Assembly: GCF_900090305.1 (NCBI RefSeq)
Contig: NZ_LT607751.1
Location: forward strand, 434,001-498,000
Direction of reading: 5' to 3'
From: Micromonospora siamensis
GTDB lineage: Bacteria; Actinomycetota; Actinomycetes; Mycobacteriales; Micromonosporaceae
DNA length: 64,000 nucleotides
Shown: one piece after another, positions 40,060-48,288 of the stretch
Numbering within the stretch: position 1 is the first letter of the stretch
Layout: each line of letters starts with the position of its first letter
Notes under the pieces: generated by a model
Told to the model about the DNA's origin: nothing
The model's input: only the letters and a program-made list of their open reading frames with translations
The model's database searches: none
Translations under genes and position numbers: made by a program

Positions 40060-40376
40060 CTCACCCCTCCCCTCGCTGGCCGCGGCTTGCAGGTTACGCC
40101 GGGCCGCCAGGTTCGGCCGGACGGGACGTGAGCCCCGCCACTGAAAGGGAGCGCGGGAGACGAGAGGTGGCGCCGGGCGGGCCGGGCCGCGTCAGGGGGG
40201 TGAGGGGCGACACGGCCCACCCGGCGCCTCGGGGGCGGGGGGTGATGCTGCGGGCGTCGCCCGGGCGCGGTCGGCCGACCGGCGTGACCCGGAGTGACGC
40301 TCGCAGCATTGTGCGGCCGTGGGCCGCCCCGAGGGAAGCCCCCCGGGACGGCCGATCTCGTCGAACCGCGGAAAGA
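40060..40376. other. GC-rich intergenic region with long-range inverted repeat
   Basis: A 317-bp gap with no supported gene. ATGCTGCG at 40245-40252 is complementary to CGCAGCAT at 40302-40309, with near-matching bases outside. At about 40322-40358 an imperfect GC hairpin may terminate the minus-strand aminotransferase transcript. Confidence 0.4.
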
Positions 40377-41471
40377 TCAGCCGCGGACGGCCGCCATGGC
40401 GGCGGCCAGCCGTCGCACGCCCTCGTCGATCCGGTCGGCGGTGACCGCCGAGAACGCCAGCCGGAGGGCGTGCCGCCCGCCGTCGACCATGAAGTCGCTC
40501 CCCTTCACCACGGCCACGCCCCGCTCGGCGGCGGCCGGGGCGAGCCGGTCCACGTCCACGTCCTCGGGCAGCTCGACCCAGAGGAAGTAGCCGCCGTCGG
40601 GCTCGACGAAGCTCGCCTCCGGGATGTGCCGGCGCAGCGACTCGGCCAGCACCCCGGCCCGCTCGCCGAGCGCCCGGCTGACCGTCTGGACCGACCGGGT
40701 GATGTCACCGGAGACGCAGAACTGGTGCACGATCGCCTCGGAGACCATGCCCGGCGAGATGTAGAGGTTGGTGGCCTTCTTGGCGATGTCGGCGATCAGG
40801 CCGGCCGGGCCGACCAGGTAGCCGACCCGTACGCCCGGGCAGACGGTCTTGGTGAAGCTGGAGGCGTGCACCACCACGTCGCGGGTGTCCAGGGAGAGCA
40901 TCGACGGCAGCGGCTCGCCCCGGAACCGGATGTCGGCGTACGGGTCGTCCTCGAAGATCGTGAACTCGTACTCGGCGGCCAGGTCGAGCAGCTCGCGGCG
41001 CTTCTCCAGGGAGAGGGTGACGCCGGCCGGGTTCTGGTAGTTGGGGATGACGTGGGCCAGCCGGGGGCGCACCCCGGACTCCAGCAGCTTGCGCAGCTCG
41101 GCGGTGTCCAGGCCGTCCGGCTGGATGGTCACCCCGTGCACCTCACCGCCCATCTTCTGCAGGTTGAGCAGCGTCCGGTCGTACGTCGGGCGCTCCACCA
41201 CCACCGCGTCACCGCGACGGACCAGGTGGTCGAAGAGGAACGCGTCGGCCTGCAGGGAGCCGTTGGTGATCAGCACCTGGTCCGCCTCGACGCCGTGCTT
41301 GTCGGCGATCCACTTCCGCAGGGGCGGGTAGCCGACGGAGGTGCCGTAGGCGGTCACCCCGGCGGGGTCGGCGTCGAAGGCGCGGACGGCGGCGGCCTTG
41401 AGCCCCTCGACATCCACGATGTCCAGCGAGGGAGCTCCACGGGCGAACGAGATCAGCTGCTCGGCGGTCAT
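40377..41471 (-). CDS. PLP-dependent aminotransferase (class I/II, 2-aminoadipate-aminotransferase-like)
   Basis: A 364-aa fold-type I aminotransferase without an N-terminal GntR domain. It has ISFARGAPSLDIVDVEGL at the start, VIPNYQNPAGVTLS, the Asp of FEDDPYADIRF, and the PLP-binding Lys in ASSFTKTVCPGVRVGY. It is closest to LysN/ARO8-type enzymes. ATG at 41471; an upstream extension is less likely. Substrate is probably an aromatic or aminoadipate-like amino acid. Confidence 0.88.
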   Translation of the reverse strand: MTAEQLISFARGAPSLDIVDVEGLKAAAVRAFDADPAGVTAYGTSVGYPPLRKWIADKHGVEADQVLITNGSLQADAFLFDHLVRRGDAVVVERPTYDRTLLNLQKMGGEVHGVTIQPDGLDTAELRKLLESGVRPRLAHVIPNYQNPAGVTLSLEKRRELLDLAAEYEFTIFEDDPYADIRFRGEPLPSMLSLDTRDVVVHASSFTKTVCPGVRVGYLVGPAGLIADIAKKATNLYISPGMVSEAIVHQFCVSGDITRSVQTVSRALGERAGVLAESLRRHIPEASFVEPDGGYFLWVELPEDVDVDRLAPAAAERGVAVVKGSDFMVDGGRHALRLAFSAVTADRIDEGVRRLAAAMAAVRG

Positions 41472-41593
41472 GCGCACGAGCCTAGGGCCTGCCCCCGGCG
41501 CTCCGACCGGCATACACGCCAAGTTCAACAGGTGGGCGGCCCCACACCGGCCGGAACCGAGCGGCGGTCACGTTCCGGCCGGTCGCCGACGGG

Positions 41594-41983
41594 TCAGCGG
41601 ACCGCCAGCCGCTGCTCCGACCAGACCCGCATCAGGTCGCGTACCGAGATCACGCCGGCCACCTCGCGGCCGTCCAGCACCACCAGGTGCCGGAACCCGC
41701 CGCGGGCCATCGCCGCGGCCGCCTCCTCCACCGTCCAGTCCGGACCGGCGTAGACGACGTCCCAGCTCACGTGCGCCCGGGTACGTTCGGTGTCGCAGTC
41801 CAGGTCCGATCCGATGGCGTTGAGCACGTCACGTTCGGTCATGATGCCGATCCCCTCGGACTCGGGATCGATCACCACCGCGGAGCCCACCCGGCGGGCC
41901 GCCATCATCCGGGCCGCCTGGCGGAGCGTGTGCTCCGGGCCGACGACGAGTACCTCGTGGGACATCGCTTCGCGAACCTGCAT
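41594..41983 (-). CDS. CBS-domain pair protein
   Basis: A 129-aa protein made of two CBS domains. The first ends MTERDVLNAIGSD, the second ends VISVRDLMRVW. CBS pairs bind adenine nucleotides and act as energy sensors. ATG at 41983; GTG at 41986 is in frame. It diverges from the winged-helix gene at 42107. Confidence 0.92.
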   Translation of the reverse strand: MQVREAMSHEVLVVGPEHTLRQAARMMAARRVGSAVVIDPESEGIGIMTERDVLNAIGSDLDCDTERTRAHVSWDVVYAGPDWTVEEAAAAMARGGFRHLVVLDGREVAGVISVRDLMRVWSEQRLAVR

Positions 41984-42106
41984 CACGCATCACCTCTTCG
42001 TCGAGGGTGGCACCGCTGATGACATGGTGGGGCCTCGATGCGTACCGGGACAAGAGCGCGCGCCGCACGGCGGCGGGATTCCGCACGTCTCGCTACTGTC
42101 GTTGTC

Positions 42107-42925
42107 GTGCCCACCGAGCCTCTCCGCTGCGCAGGCGCGCTGATCGACCGGTCGGTGAGCCAGGACGTCGAGCTGGCGCCGCACCGGTTCGCCGGGCTGG
42201 TCGCGCCGGCGATCGACCGGACCTTCGTCGCCGGCATGCTCGCCGGCCGCGACGGCGGCGGCGCGGAGCTGAGCCAGCGGTACGGCGGCCCGGCCGCCAC
42301 CGGCCTGCTGATCGAGTTCCGCACCCGGCTGGCCACGCCCGGTGGGACGGTCGACGGGCCGGGCTTCGCCGCCGTCACCCGCTACCGGGAGCCGGCGGTG
42401 TCCCAGCGGACGCTGGACAAGCACGTCGCGCACGGCATGATCACCCGCCGGGCGGACGGCGGGTTCACCGCCACCGAACGCGGCGCCGGATTCCTGACCG
42501 AGATCTACCAGGTGCACGCCGAGGTCACCGAGGAGCTCTGGGCCGGGCACGACGACCGGGTGTCCCGCCTGGTCGAGACGTGCGGTCGGCTGCTGGCGTA
42601 CGCGCTGCTGCTGGCCGGGGAGCCGGACGCCGAACCGGGACCGGCCTTCGCCACCATGGCCCCGCCGTACGAGCCGGAGGGGTTGCCCGACGGGGTGCTG
42701 CTGCTCAACCGGTTGGGCACGCTCGGTTACCACCGGGCCGATGCGCACGCCGCCGCGTGGACCGCCGCCGGGCACACCGCCACCAGCGTCGCCGGCCTGC
42801 CGCCGGGGCCGGAACGGCGGGCGATCGAGCTGGAGACCGACCGGCGGGCCGCCGGCCCGTACGCGGTGCTGACCGCCGAGGAACGGCTGGCGATGCTCGC
42901 CGACCTGGCCGCGCTGCCCGGTTGA
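42107..42925 (+). CDS. Protein with winged-helix-like segment, function unknown
   Basis: A 272-aa protein. Residues 95-135 (SQRTLDKHVAHGMITRRADGGFTATERG) look like a winged-helix DNA-binding unit. The flanks are helical with no family I can name. GTG at 42107 was used because TACTGT lies just upstream as a possible -10, giving a leaderless transcript; a longer frame begins at 42038. It ends in a hairpin terminator. Confidence 0.6.
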   Translation: MPTEPLRCAGALIDRSVSQDVELAPHRFAGLVAPAIDRTFVAGMLAGRDGGGAELSQRYGGPAATGLLIEFRTRLATPGGTVDGPGFAAVTRYREPAVSQRTLDKHVAHGMITRRADGGFTATERGAGFLTEIYQVHAEVTEELWAGHDDRVSRLVETCGRLLAYALLLAGEPDAEPGPAFATMAPPYEPEGLPDGVLLLNRLGTLGYHRADAHAAAWTAAGHTATSVAGLPPGPERRAIELETDRRAAGPYAVLTAEERLAMLADLAALPG

Positions 42926-42947
42926 GGGCGGCCGGCCCACCGCCCTC
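42924..42947 (+). terminator. Hairpin overlapping the stop codon
   Basis: GAGGGCGG pairs with CCGCCCTC around an 8-nt loop. The stem starts inside the TGA of the preceding gene. Confidence 0.6.
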
Positions 42948-43029
42948 GCTGCCCGGTTGCGCTCAGCACGGATCCCGGCCGGAGCTATCCTCCACCGGTG
43001 ACCCGGACCCGGACGAACAGGAGTTCCGC

Positions 43030-43761
43030 ATGATCGGGATGGTGCTCGCGGCCGGTGCGGGGCGTCGGCTGCGCCCGTACACCGACACCCTGCCGAAGGC
43101 CCTGGTGCCGGTGGACGGTGAGATCACCATCCTGGACATCGCGCTGCGCAACCTCGCCGAGGTCGGGCTCACCGAGGTGGTGATCGTCGTCGGGTACGCC
43201 GCGGACGCGGTCCGGGACCGCCAGGCCGACCTGGAGAAGAAGTACGGCGTGACGCTCACGCTCGTGCACAACGACAAGGCCGAGGAGTGGAACAACGCGT
43301 ACTCGCTCTGGCTGGCCCGGGAGCACTTCGCCCGGGGTGTGCTGCTGGTCAACGGCGACACCGTGCACCCGGTGAGCGTGGAGAAGACCCTGCTGGCCGA
43401 GCGCGGCCCGGGCATCCTGCTCGCCGTCGACACCATCAAGCCGCTGGCCGAGGAGGAGATGAAGACCACCTTCGACGCCGCCGGCCAGCTCACCCGGATC
43501 ACCAAGCTGATGGACCCGGGCGAGGCGTACGGGGAGTACATCGGCGCGACGCTGATCGAGCCGCAGGTGGCCGGCCCGCTCGCCGACGCGCTGGAGGCGA
43601 CCTGGCGGCGCGACCCGAACCTCTACTACGAGGACGGCTACCAGGAGTTCGCCGACCGCGGTGGTGAGGTGCGGGCGGCGCCGATCGGCGACGTGTCCTG
43701 GGTCGAGGTCGACAACCACGCGGACCTGGCCCGGGCGCGGGAGATCGCGTGCCACTACTAG
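43030..43761 (+). CDS. LicC/PntC-like cytidylyltransferase
   Basis: A 243-aa nucleotidyltransferase. The CTP-binding loop is MVLAAGAGRRLRPYTDTLPK. The downstream EWNNAYSLWLARE matches the NNxYSL motif of phosphocholine/aminoethylphosphonate cytidylyltransferases (LicC, PntC), not the usual glucose-1-phosphate enzymes. It would attach CMP to a phospho- or phosphono-alcohol. It overlaps the dehydrogenase gene by 13 bp, so the product of one is likely the substrate of the next. Substrate inferred, perhaps glycerol-1-phosphate. Confidence 0.8.
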   Translation: MIGMVLAAGAGRRLRPYTDTLPKALVPVDGEITILDIALRNLAEVGLTEVVIVVGYAADAVRDRQADLEKKYGVTLTLVHNDKAEEWNNAYSLWLAREHFARGVLLVNGDTVHPVSVEKTLLAERGPGILLAVDTIKPLAEEEMKTTFDAAGQLTRITKLMDPGEAYGEYIGATLIEPQVAGPLADALEATWRRDPNLYYEDGYQEFADRGGEVRAAPIGDVSWVEVDNHADLARAREIACHY

Positions 43762-44816
43762 CCCGGACGGTCAACACCCCGCTGACGATCGAGGTCCGGC
43801 GGGGTGCCGTCGCGGACCTCGGTCCTCTCCTCGCCGATCGTCGGATCTCCGCCGGGGGCAACGTGGCGGTGGTCGTCGGCCCCGGTCAGGGCGAGAAGAT
43901 CGTGGAGCTGTGTCGTCCGTTGCTCGGCTCCGCCGACGTGTTCACCGTCGCCGGGGGCACCATCGACGCCGCGAACGAACTCGGCGACCGACTGCGCCGC
44001 CGCCAGTACGACGCCGTGGTAGGCATCGGTGGTGGTAAGACCATCGACACCACCAAGTACGCCGCGACCCGGTACGGCATGCCGATGGTGACCGTCGCGA
44101 CCAGCCTGGCCAACGACGGGATCGCGTCCCCGACCGCCTCGCTCGACCATGAGGGCGGCAAGGGCTCCTACGGCGTGCACATCCCGATCGCGGTGATCGT
44201 CGACCTGGACTTCGTGGAGAGCGGTCCGGACCGGCAGACCCAGGCGGGCATCGGCGACGCGGTGAGCAACCTGAACGCGTGCGCCGACTGGGAGCTGGCC
44301 CACGAGGTGCGCGGCGAGCCGATCGACGGGCTGGCGATGACGCTGGCTCGGACCGGCGCCGAGGCGCTGGTCAACCACCCGGGCAAGATCACCGACGACG
44401 CCTTCCTGACCACCTTGGCCGAGGCGCTGATTCTCGGCGGGATCGCCAGCTCGGTGCACGGGTCGACCCGCCCGGTCAGTGGCGGTGACCACGAGATCTC
44501 GCACGCGATCGACAAGCTTTACCCGGGCACGGGCTCACACGGCGAGCAGGTCGGGCTCGGGGCCCTCTTCTGCACCTTCCTGCGCGGCGACACCGAACGC
44601 TTCGGCCAGCTCGCCCGCTGCCTGCACCGGCACGGCCTGGCGACGACGCCGGCGGACCTGGGGTTGACCGACGAGCAGTTCGTCGAGGCGGTGCAGTTCG
44701 CGCCAGCCACCCGGCCGGACCGCTACACGATCCTCGAACACCTGGCCCTGTCGCCTACCGGGACGCGGGAGCGGCTGGCAGACTACGCCGGTGCAATCCG
44801 CGACCAGCGTGGCTGA
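43749..44816 (+). CDS. sn-Glycerol-1-phosphate-dehydrogenase-like Fe-ADH protein
   Basis: A 355-aa iron-type alcohol dehydrogenase fold. Nucleotide binding is at VGIGGGKTIDTTKYAA; metal ligands are in the SGGDHEISHAIDKLYPG and GSHGEQVGLGA segments. These match the AraM/EgsA glycerol-1-phosphate dehydrogenase group more than ordinary Fe-ADHs. It would reduce dihydroxyacetone phosphate to G1P. A phosphonoacetaldehyde reductase is the alternative, but no PEP mutase is present. Overlaps both neighbours. Confidence 0.78.
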   Translation: MPLLARTVNTPLTIEVRRGAVADLGPLLADRRISAGGNVAVVVGPGQGEKIVELCRPLLGSADVFTVAGGTIDAANELGDRLRRRQYDAVVGIGGGKTIDTTKYAATRYGMPMVTVATSLANDGIASPTASLDHEGGKGSYGVHIPIAVIVDLDFVESGPDRQTQAGIGDAVSNLNACADWELAHEVRGEPIDGLAMTLARTGAEALVNHPGKITDDAFLTTLAEALILGGIASSVHGSTRPVSGGDHEISHAIDKLYPGTGSHGEQVGLGALFCTFLRGDTERFGQLARCLHRHGLATTPADLGLTDEQFVEAVQFAPATRPDRYTILEHLALSPTGTRERLADYAGAIRDQRG

Positions 44817-45510
44817 GGCCCGTCCCACCGTCGCCGACTTCCACCGGGTGAACCGGGGCGGCGGCCTGTTCAGCGAGTCGGTCAGCCAGTGGCTCGGCGC
44901 GGTCTTCGCGCTGGTCGCCCAGCGCCTCGGGTTGCGCCCGACCGCGCTGACCCTCACCAACCTGGTGCTCGGCCTGGCCGCCTCGGTGACCGTGGTGGCG
45001 CTCGCCCCGAAGGTCGCCGCCGGTGACGTACCGGCCTGGGTGGTCGGGCTGGTCGCGCTGGTCGGCTGGCAGGTGGCGTACGCGCTGGACTGCGCGGACG
45101 GGCAGCTCGCCCGGGTGACCGGCACCGGCAGCGCGGCGGGCGCCCGGGTCGACGTGCTCTGTGACGTGGCCGCCCAGATCGCCCTGGTGGCAGCCCTGTC
45201 GGCGACCGCCGTGGCGCAGCGACCGTCCACGCCGACCTGGCTGGTCGCGGTCTTCGCCGGCACCTGGATGGTCAACCTGGTCACCTCGGTGATGCAGGCC
45301 GGCCCGAACGCCGCCAGCATGGTCACCTCGACCAGCGTGCCCGTACGCCTGGCGAAGCTGGTCCGCGACTACGGCGCGGTGATCTTCGTGGCCGGCCTGG
45401 TCCTGATCTTCGCCCCGGCGCTGACCTTCTGGGTGATCGTGGCGTTCACCGTCGTCAACGGCGGCTTTCTGCTGGCCAGCATCGCCTTCTCCGCCCGCGC
45501 CTCGCTGTAG
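44791..45510 (+). CDS. CDP-alcohol phosphatidyltransferase
   Basis: A 239-aa membrane enzyme with about six helices. The full signature D-x2-DG-x2-AR-x8-G-x3-D-x3-D is present around DCADGQLARVTG and ARVDVLCD (about 90-115). It transfers a phospho-group from a CDP-activated donor to an alcohol. GTG start overlaps the dehydrogenase gene by 26 bp, completing a three-gene operon that probably makes a CDP-linked head group and places it on a lipid or polyol. Confidence 0.9.
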   Translation: MQSATSVAEARPTVADFHRVNRGGGLFSESVSQWLGAVFALVAQRLGLRPTALTLTNLVLGLAASVTVVALAPKVAAGDVPAWVVGLVALVGWQVAYALDCADGQLARVTGTGSAAGARVDVLCDVAAQIALVAALSATAVAQRPSTPTWLVAVFAGTWMVNLVTSVMQAGPNAASMVTSTSVPVRLAKLVRDYGAVIFVAGLVLIFAPALTFWVIVAFTVVNGGFLLASIAFSARASL

Positions 45511-45551
45511 GGAGGGGTCGCCTCAGCCGGTGCCGGGAGCCGCGACCGGCA

Positions 45552-45707
45552 AGCCCACCGGACCACGGCCCGGTGGTGGTCACCACGGGCGAGGGCCGCG
45601 GCGTCAGCGTGGAGCACGGCCCCTTCCGGTTCGCCTTCAACGACCTCTTCACGTTCCGCGACGGCCTGATCGCCCGCGTCGACTCCTACCTCGTCCCGCT
45701 CCCCTGA
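45552..45707 (+). pseudogene. C-terminal remnant of an NTF2/SnoaL-like gene
   Basis: An open frame with no start reads VVVTTGEGRGVSVEHGPFRF then AFNDLFTFRDGLIARVDSYL and a stop at 45705. This is the typical last third of SnoaL-like/NTF2 proteins. No N-terminal part precedes it; the frame runs into the end of the phosphatidyltransferase gene. It is likely a broken gene left after a deletion. Confidence 0.6.
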
Positions 45708-45737
45708 CGCGCCCCGCTCTCCCCACGCCGCACGGCC

Positions 45738-45818
45738 CCAAGATCGCGCTCGATCGTGGAAGTAGTGGCATCGGAGCCTGGACGAGGCCACTACTTCCAG
45801 GATTCAGTGTGACCTTGG
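45738..45818. repeat. Palindromic intergenic element, MITE- or terminator-like
   Basis: An 81-bp element bounded by CCAAG and CTTGG. Its core is a perfect 13-bp inverted repeat, TGGAAGTAGTGGC (45757-45769) and its complement (45787-45799), with a 17-nt loop. It is AT-richer than its flanks. It may be one copy of a family of dispersed palindromes (inference). Confidence 0.6.
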
Positions 45819-45875
45819 GCGGGCCCGGCGGCGCGCCGTCACCGGGAGCGCCCGTCAGCAGGCGGAACGCCGCCC

Positions 45876-47135
45876 TCAGGGGCGGGCGACGTCGGCGTAG
45901 ATGTCGAGGAGGCGCCTGGTGACCACGTCGGGGTGGAAGGTGCGCTCATAGCGGGCCCGGGCCGCCGGGGCGAGCGCCGCGGCGCCGGCCCGGGCGACCG
46001 GCAGCGCGGCGGCCAGCGCCGACGCCTCCGGCGCCACCACCCAGCCCGCCTCGCCCGTCTCCACCCCGACCGGCAGGGCCGGGCCGGGGGCGCCGGCGGC
46101 GGGGGCCGAGGCGACCTCGGCGGGGCCGGTGCCGGCGGGCTCGCGGGGGGCGTCCGCGCCGACCAGGTACGGGATGCCGCCGAGCGCGGTGCCGAGCACC
46201 GGCCGGCCACTGGCCAGCGCCTCGATGATCACCGTGGGCAGCACGTCGTGCCAGGTCGACGTCGCCAGCACCACGGCGGAGGCGTCGATCGCGGCGCGTA
46301 CCCCGGCGCGGTCGAGCTGGCCCAGGTACGTCACGTCGGCGCGCTCGGCGGCGGCCGCCTCGACCAGCGGTCGCAGCTCGCCGTCGCCGGCGACCCGCAG
46401 CTGGCCCAGCGCACCGACCGGGTGCCGCCGCCACGCCTCCAGCAGCAGGTCCAGCCCCTTCTCCGGGCTGAGCCGGGCCATGAAGAGGAAACCGTCACCG
46501 AGTGGCGCCGGGACGCCCGGGTCGGGAACGGCGTTCGGCTTGACCACGATCCGCTCGTCCGGGACGCCGTAGTCGCGCAGGTGGTCGGCGACCGCGCTGG
46601 TCAGCGCGATGAACCGGTCCACCGACTTCCAGGTGGGGCGGTGCACCGCCAGGGTGGTGGCCATCAGGGCGCTCTGCGCCCGGGAGCCCCGGTAGCAGCG
46701 GTGCACGATCGCCGGCACGCCCAGCGTCCGGCCCCGGCAGTCCTGGCAGATCACCCCGTCCCGGAAGTACAGCCCGGAGGAGCAGACCTGCCGGTAGTTG
46801 TGCACGGTCTGCACCACCGGCACGCCGTGCCGGTGCGCGGTCCGCACCACCCAGGGCGAGAGCAGCGGGTACGGGTTGTGCAGGTGCAGCACGTCCGGCC
46901 GGTGCTCGTCGAGCAGGCGGCCGAGATCCTGCTGGGCCTTCGGCGCCCAGATCGGTGAGATCGGCAGCAGCGCCTTGGCCGCCTTCGACATCGACGGGAT
47001 CTCGTCGGAGCTACGCAGGAACGGCAGCACCTCCACCCCGGCCGCGGTGAGCTGGGCGATCTCCGCGTCGACGATGGTGTTCTCGCCGGACGGCTGAGCC
47101 TCCCGATACCGGTTGTGCGCCACCACGATTCTCAC
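45876..47135 (-). CDS. GT4-family glycosyltransferase (GT-B fold)
   Basis: A 419-aa transferase. It starts MRIVVAHNRYREAQPSGENT, has VLHLHNPYPLLSPWVV, an acceptor region and the nucleotide-sugar-binding FLFMARLSPEKGLDLLLEAW and VIIEALASGRPVLGTALGG with the EX7E motif. About 60 residues near 330-380 are Ala/Gly/Pro-rich and look like an insert. It would build a cell-surface polysaccharide. It diverges from the DNA glycosylase gene. Confidence 0.88.
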   Translation of the reverse strand: MRIVVAHNRYREAQPSGENTIVDAEIAQLTAAGVEVLPFLRSSDEIPSMSKAAKALLPISPIWAPKAQQDLGRLLDEHRPDVLHLHNPYPLLSPWVVRTAHRHGVPVVQTVHNYRQVCSSGLYFRDGVICQDCRGRTLGVPAIVHRCYRGSRAQSALMATTLAVHRPTWKSVDRFIALTSAVADHLRDYGVPDERIVVKPNAVPDPGVPAPLGDGFLFMARLSPEKGLDLLLEAWRRHPVGALGQLRVAGDGELRPLVEAAAAERADVTYLGQLDRAGVRAAIDASAVVLATSTWHDVLPTVIIEALASGRPVLGTALGGIPYLVGADAPREPAGTGPAEVASAPAAGAPGPALPVGVETGEAGWVVAPEASALAAALPVARAGAAALAPAARARYERTFHPDVVTRRLLDIYADVARP

Positions 47136-47159
47136 GGGAAAGAAGGCTACCGTTGTACG

Positions 47160-48020
47160 GTGCCCGAACTACCGGAGGTGGAAGCGCTCGCCGGTTACCT
47201 GCGCGAGCGGGCGGTGGGCCGGCGTGTCGAACGCCTCGAGGTCGCCGCGATCAGCGCGCTGAAGACGTACGACCCGCCGCCCGGCGCGGTGTCCGGTCGT
47301 ACGGTGACCGGTGCCGGCCGGCACGGCAAGTTCCTCGACGTGATCTTCGACGGGGACCTGCACCTGCTGGTGCACCTGGCCCGGGCCGGCTGGCTGCACT
47401 ATCGGGAGTCGTTCCCGTCGACCACCCCGCTGCGCCCCGGCAAGGGCCCGATCGCCGTCCGGGTCCGCCTCGACGACGGTTCCGGCTTCGACCTGACCGA
47501 GGCGGGCACCCAGAAGAAGCTCGCCGCCTACCTGGTGACCGATCCGGCCCTGGTGCCCGGGGTGGCCAAGCTGGGTCCGGACGCGCTCGCCGCCGACCTG
47601 GCCACCTTCGCCGAGCGGATCCGCAGCCGGCGCGGTCAGGTGAAGGGAGCGCTGACCGACCAGGCGGTGCTGGCCGGGGTCGGCAACGCGTACTCCGACG
47701 AGATCCTGCACACGGCGAAGCTGTCGCCGTTCGCGATCACCGACCGGCTCTCCGACGACCAGATGGCCGCGCTGCACACGGCGACCCGGCAGGTGCTCGG
47801 CGACGCGGTCGCCCGTTCGGCCGGGCAGCGGGCGGCGGAGCTGAAGGGCGAGAAGCGCTCGGGCCTGCGGGTCCATGCCCGGACCGGGCTGCCCTGTCCG
47901 GTCTGTGGCGACACGGTGCGGGAGGTCTCGTTCGCCGACTCCAGCCTCCAGTACTGCCCCACCTGCCAGACGGGTGGCAAGCCGCTCGCTGACCGTCGGT
48001 TGTCCCGACTCGTACGGTGA
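47160..48020 (+). CDS. Fpg/Nei-family DNA glycosylase
   Basis: A 286-aa base-excision glycosylase. After processing the mature enzyme starts PELPEVEALAGYLRER, with the catalytic Pro2 and Glu3. The H2TH region includes AGVGNAYSDEILHTAKLSPF, and a zinc finger closes it (CPVCGDTVREV and CPTCQTGG). The GTG at 47160 gives exactly the required N-terminus; the leader is nearly absent. It removes oxidised bases. Confidence 0.94.
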   Translation: MPELPEVEALAGYLRERAVGRRVERLEVAAISALKTYDPPPGAVSGRTVTGAGRHGKFLDVIFDGDLHLLVHLARAGWLHYRESFPSTTPLRPGKGPIAVRVRLDDGSGFDLTEAGTQKKLAAYLVTDPALVPGVAKLGPDALAADLATFAERIRSRRGQVKGALTDQAVLAGVGNAYSDEILHTAKLSPFAITDRLSDDQMAALHTATRQVLGDAVARSAGQRAAELKGEKRSGLRVHARTGLPCPVCGDTVREVSFADSSLQYCPTCQTGGKPLADRRLSRLVR

Positions 48021-48109
48021 GTAACGACACCCTCCCGTCACGCAGAGGTATCGCCCCGCCCGGGGCGAAGCTGCCCATCCGCACCCCTGGCGGACCCACC
48101 ATCCATCGG

Positions 48110-48115
48110 TATAGT
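48110..48115 (+). promoter_or_regulatory. -10 box TATAGT of the sugar transferase gene
   Basis: A good -10 in the 268-bp gap, with weak -35. It gives a leader of about 170 nt before the sugar transferase start. Confidence 0.5.
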
Positions 48116-48180
48116 GGCTCGGTCCCCGGCTTCCAGAAATGCGCGGAGCCGGCCGGTTCCCAGGCAGACGACGGCGTGGA

Positions 48181-48200
48181 CGACGTCCTTCGGGACGTCG
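48181..48200 (+). promoter_or_regulatory. UUCG-tetraloop hairpin in the leader
   Basis: CGACGTCC and GGACGTCG pair around TTCG, a very stable tetraloop. It lies midway in the long leader and may control transcription or protect the mRNA. No known riboswitch was recognised. Confidence 0.5.
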
Positions 48201-48288
48201 GCCCGGGCCGGGGTCGGCGTGGGAGACTGGAACGGTGGGCGACCCGTGTCCTCACGGCGAGTGAGCGGCGCGAGTCATGCGGGAGGAC

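Noticed and set aside
43030..45510. Phosphonolipid biosynthesis cluster
   Set aside because: The cytidylyltransferase resembles PntC, but no PEP mutase or phosphonopyruvate decarboxylase is present, and the dehydrogenase looks like a glycerol-1-phosphate enzyme.
48021..48288. c-di-AMP or other known riboswitch in the sugar transferase leader
   Set aside because: Only one clear hairpin could be drawn; the conserved blocks of known classes were not recognised.
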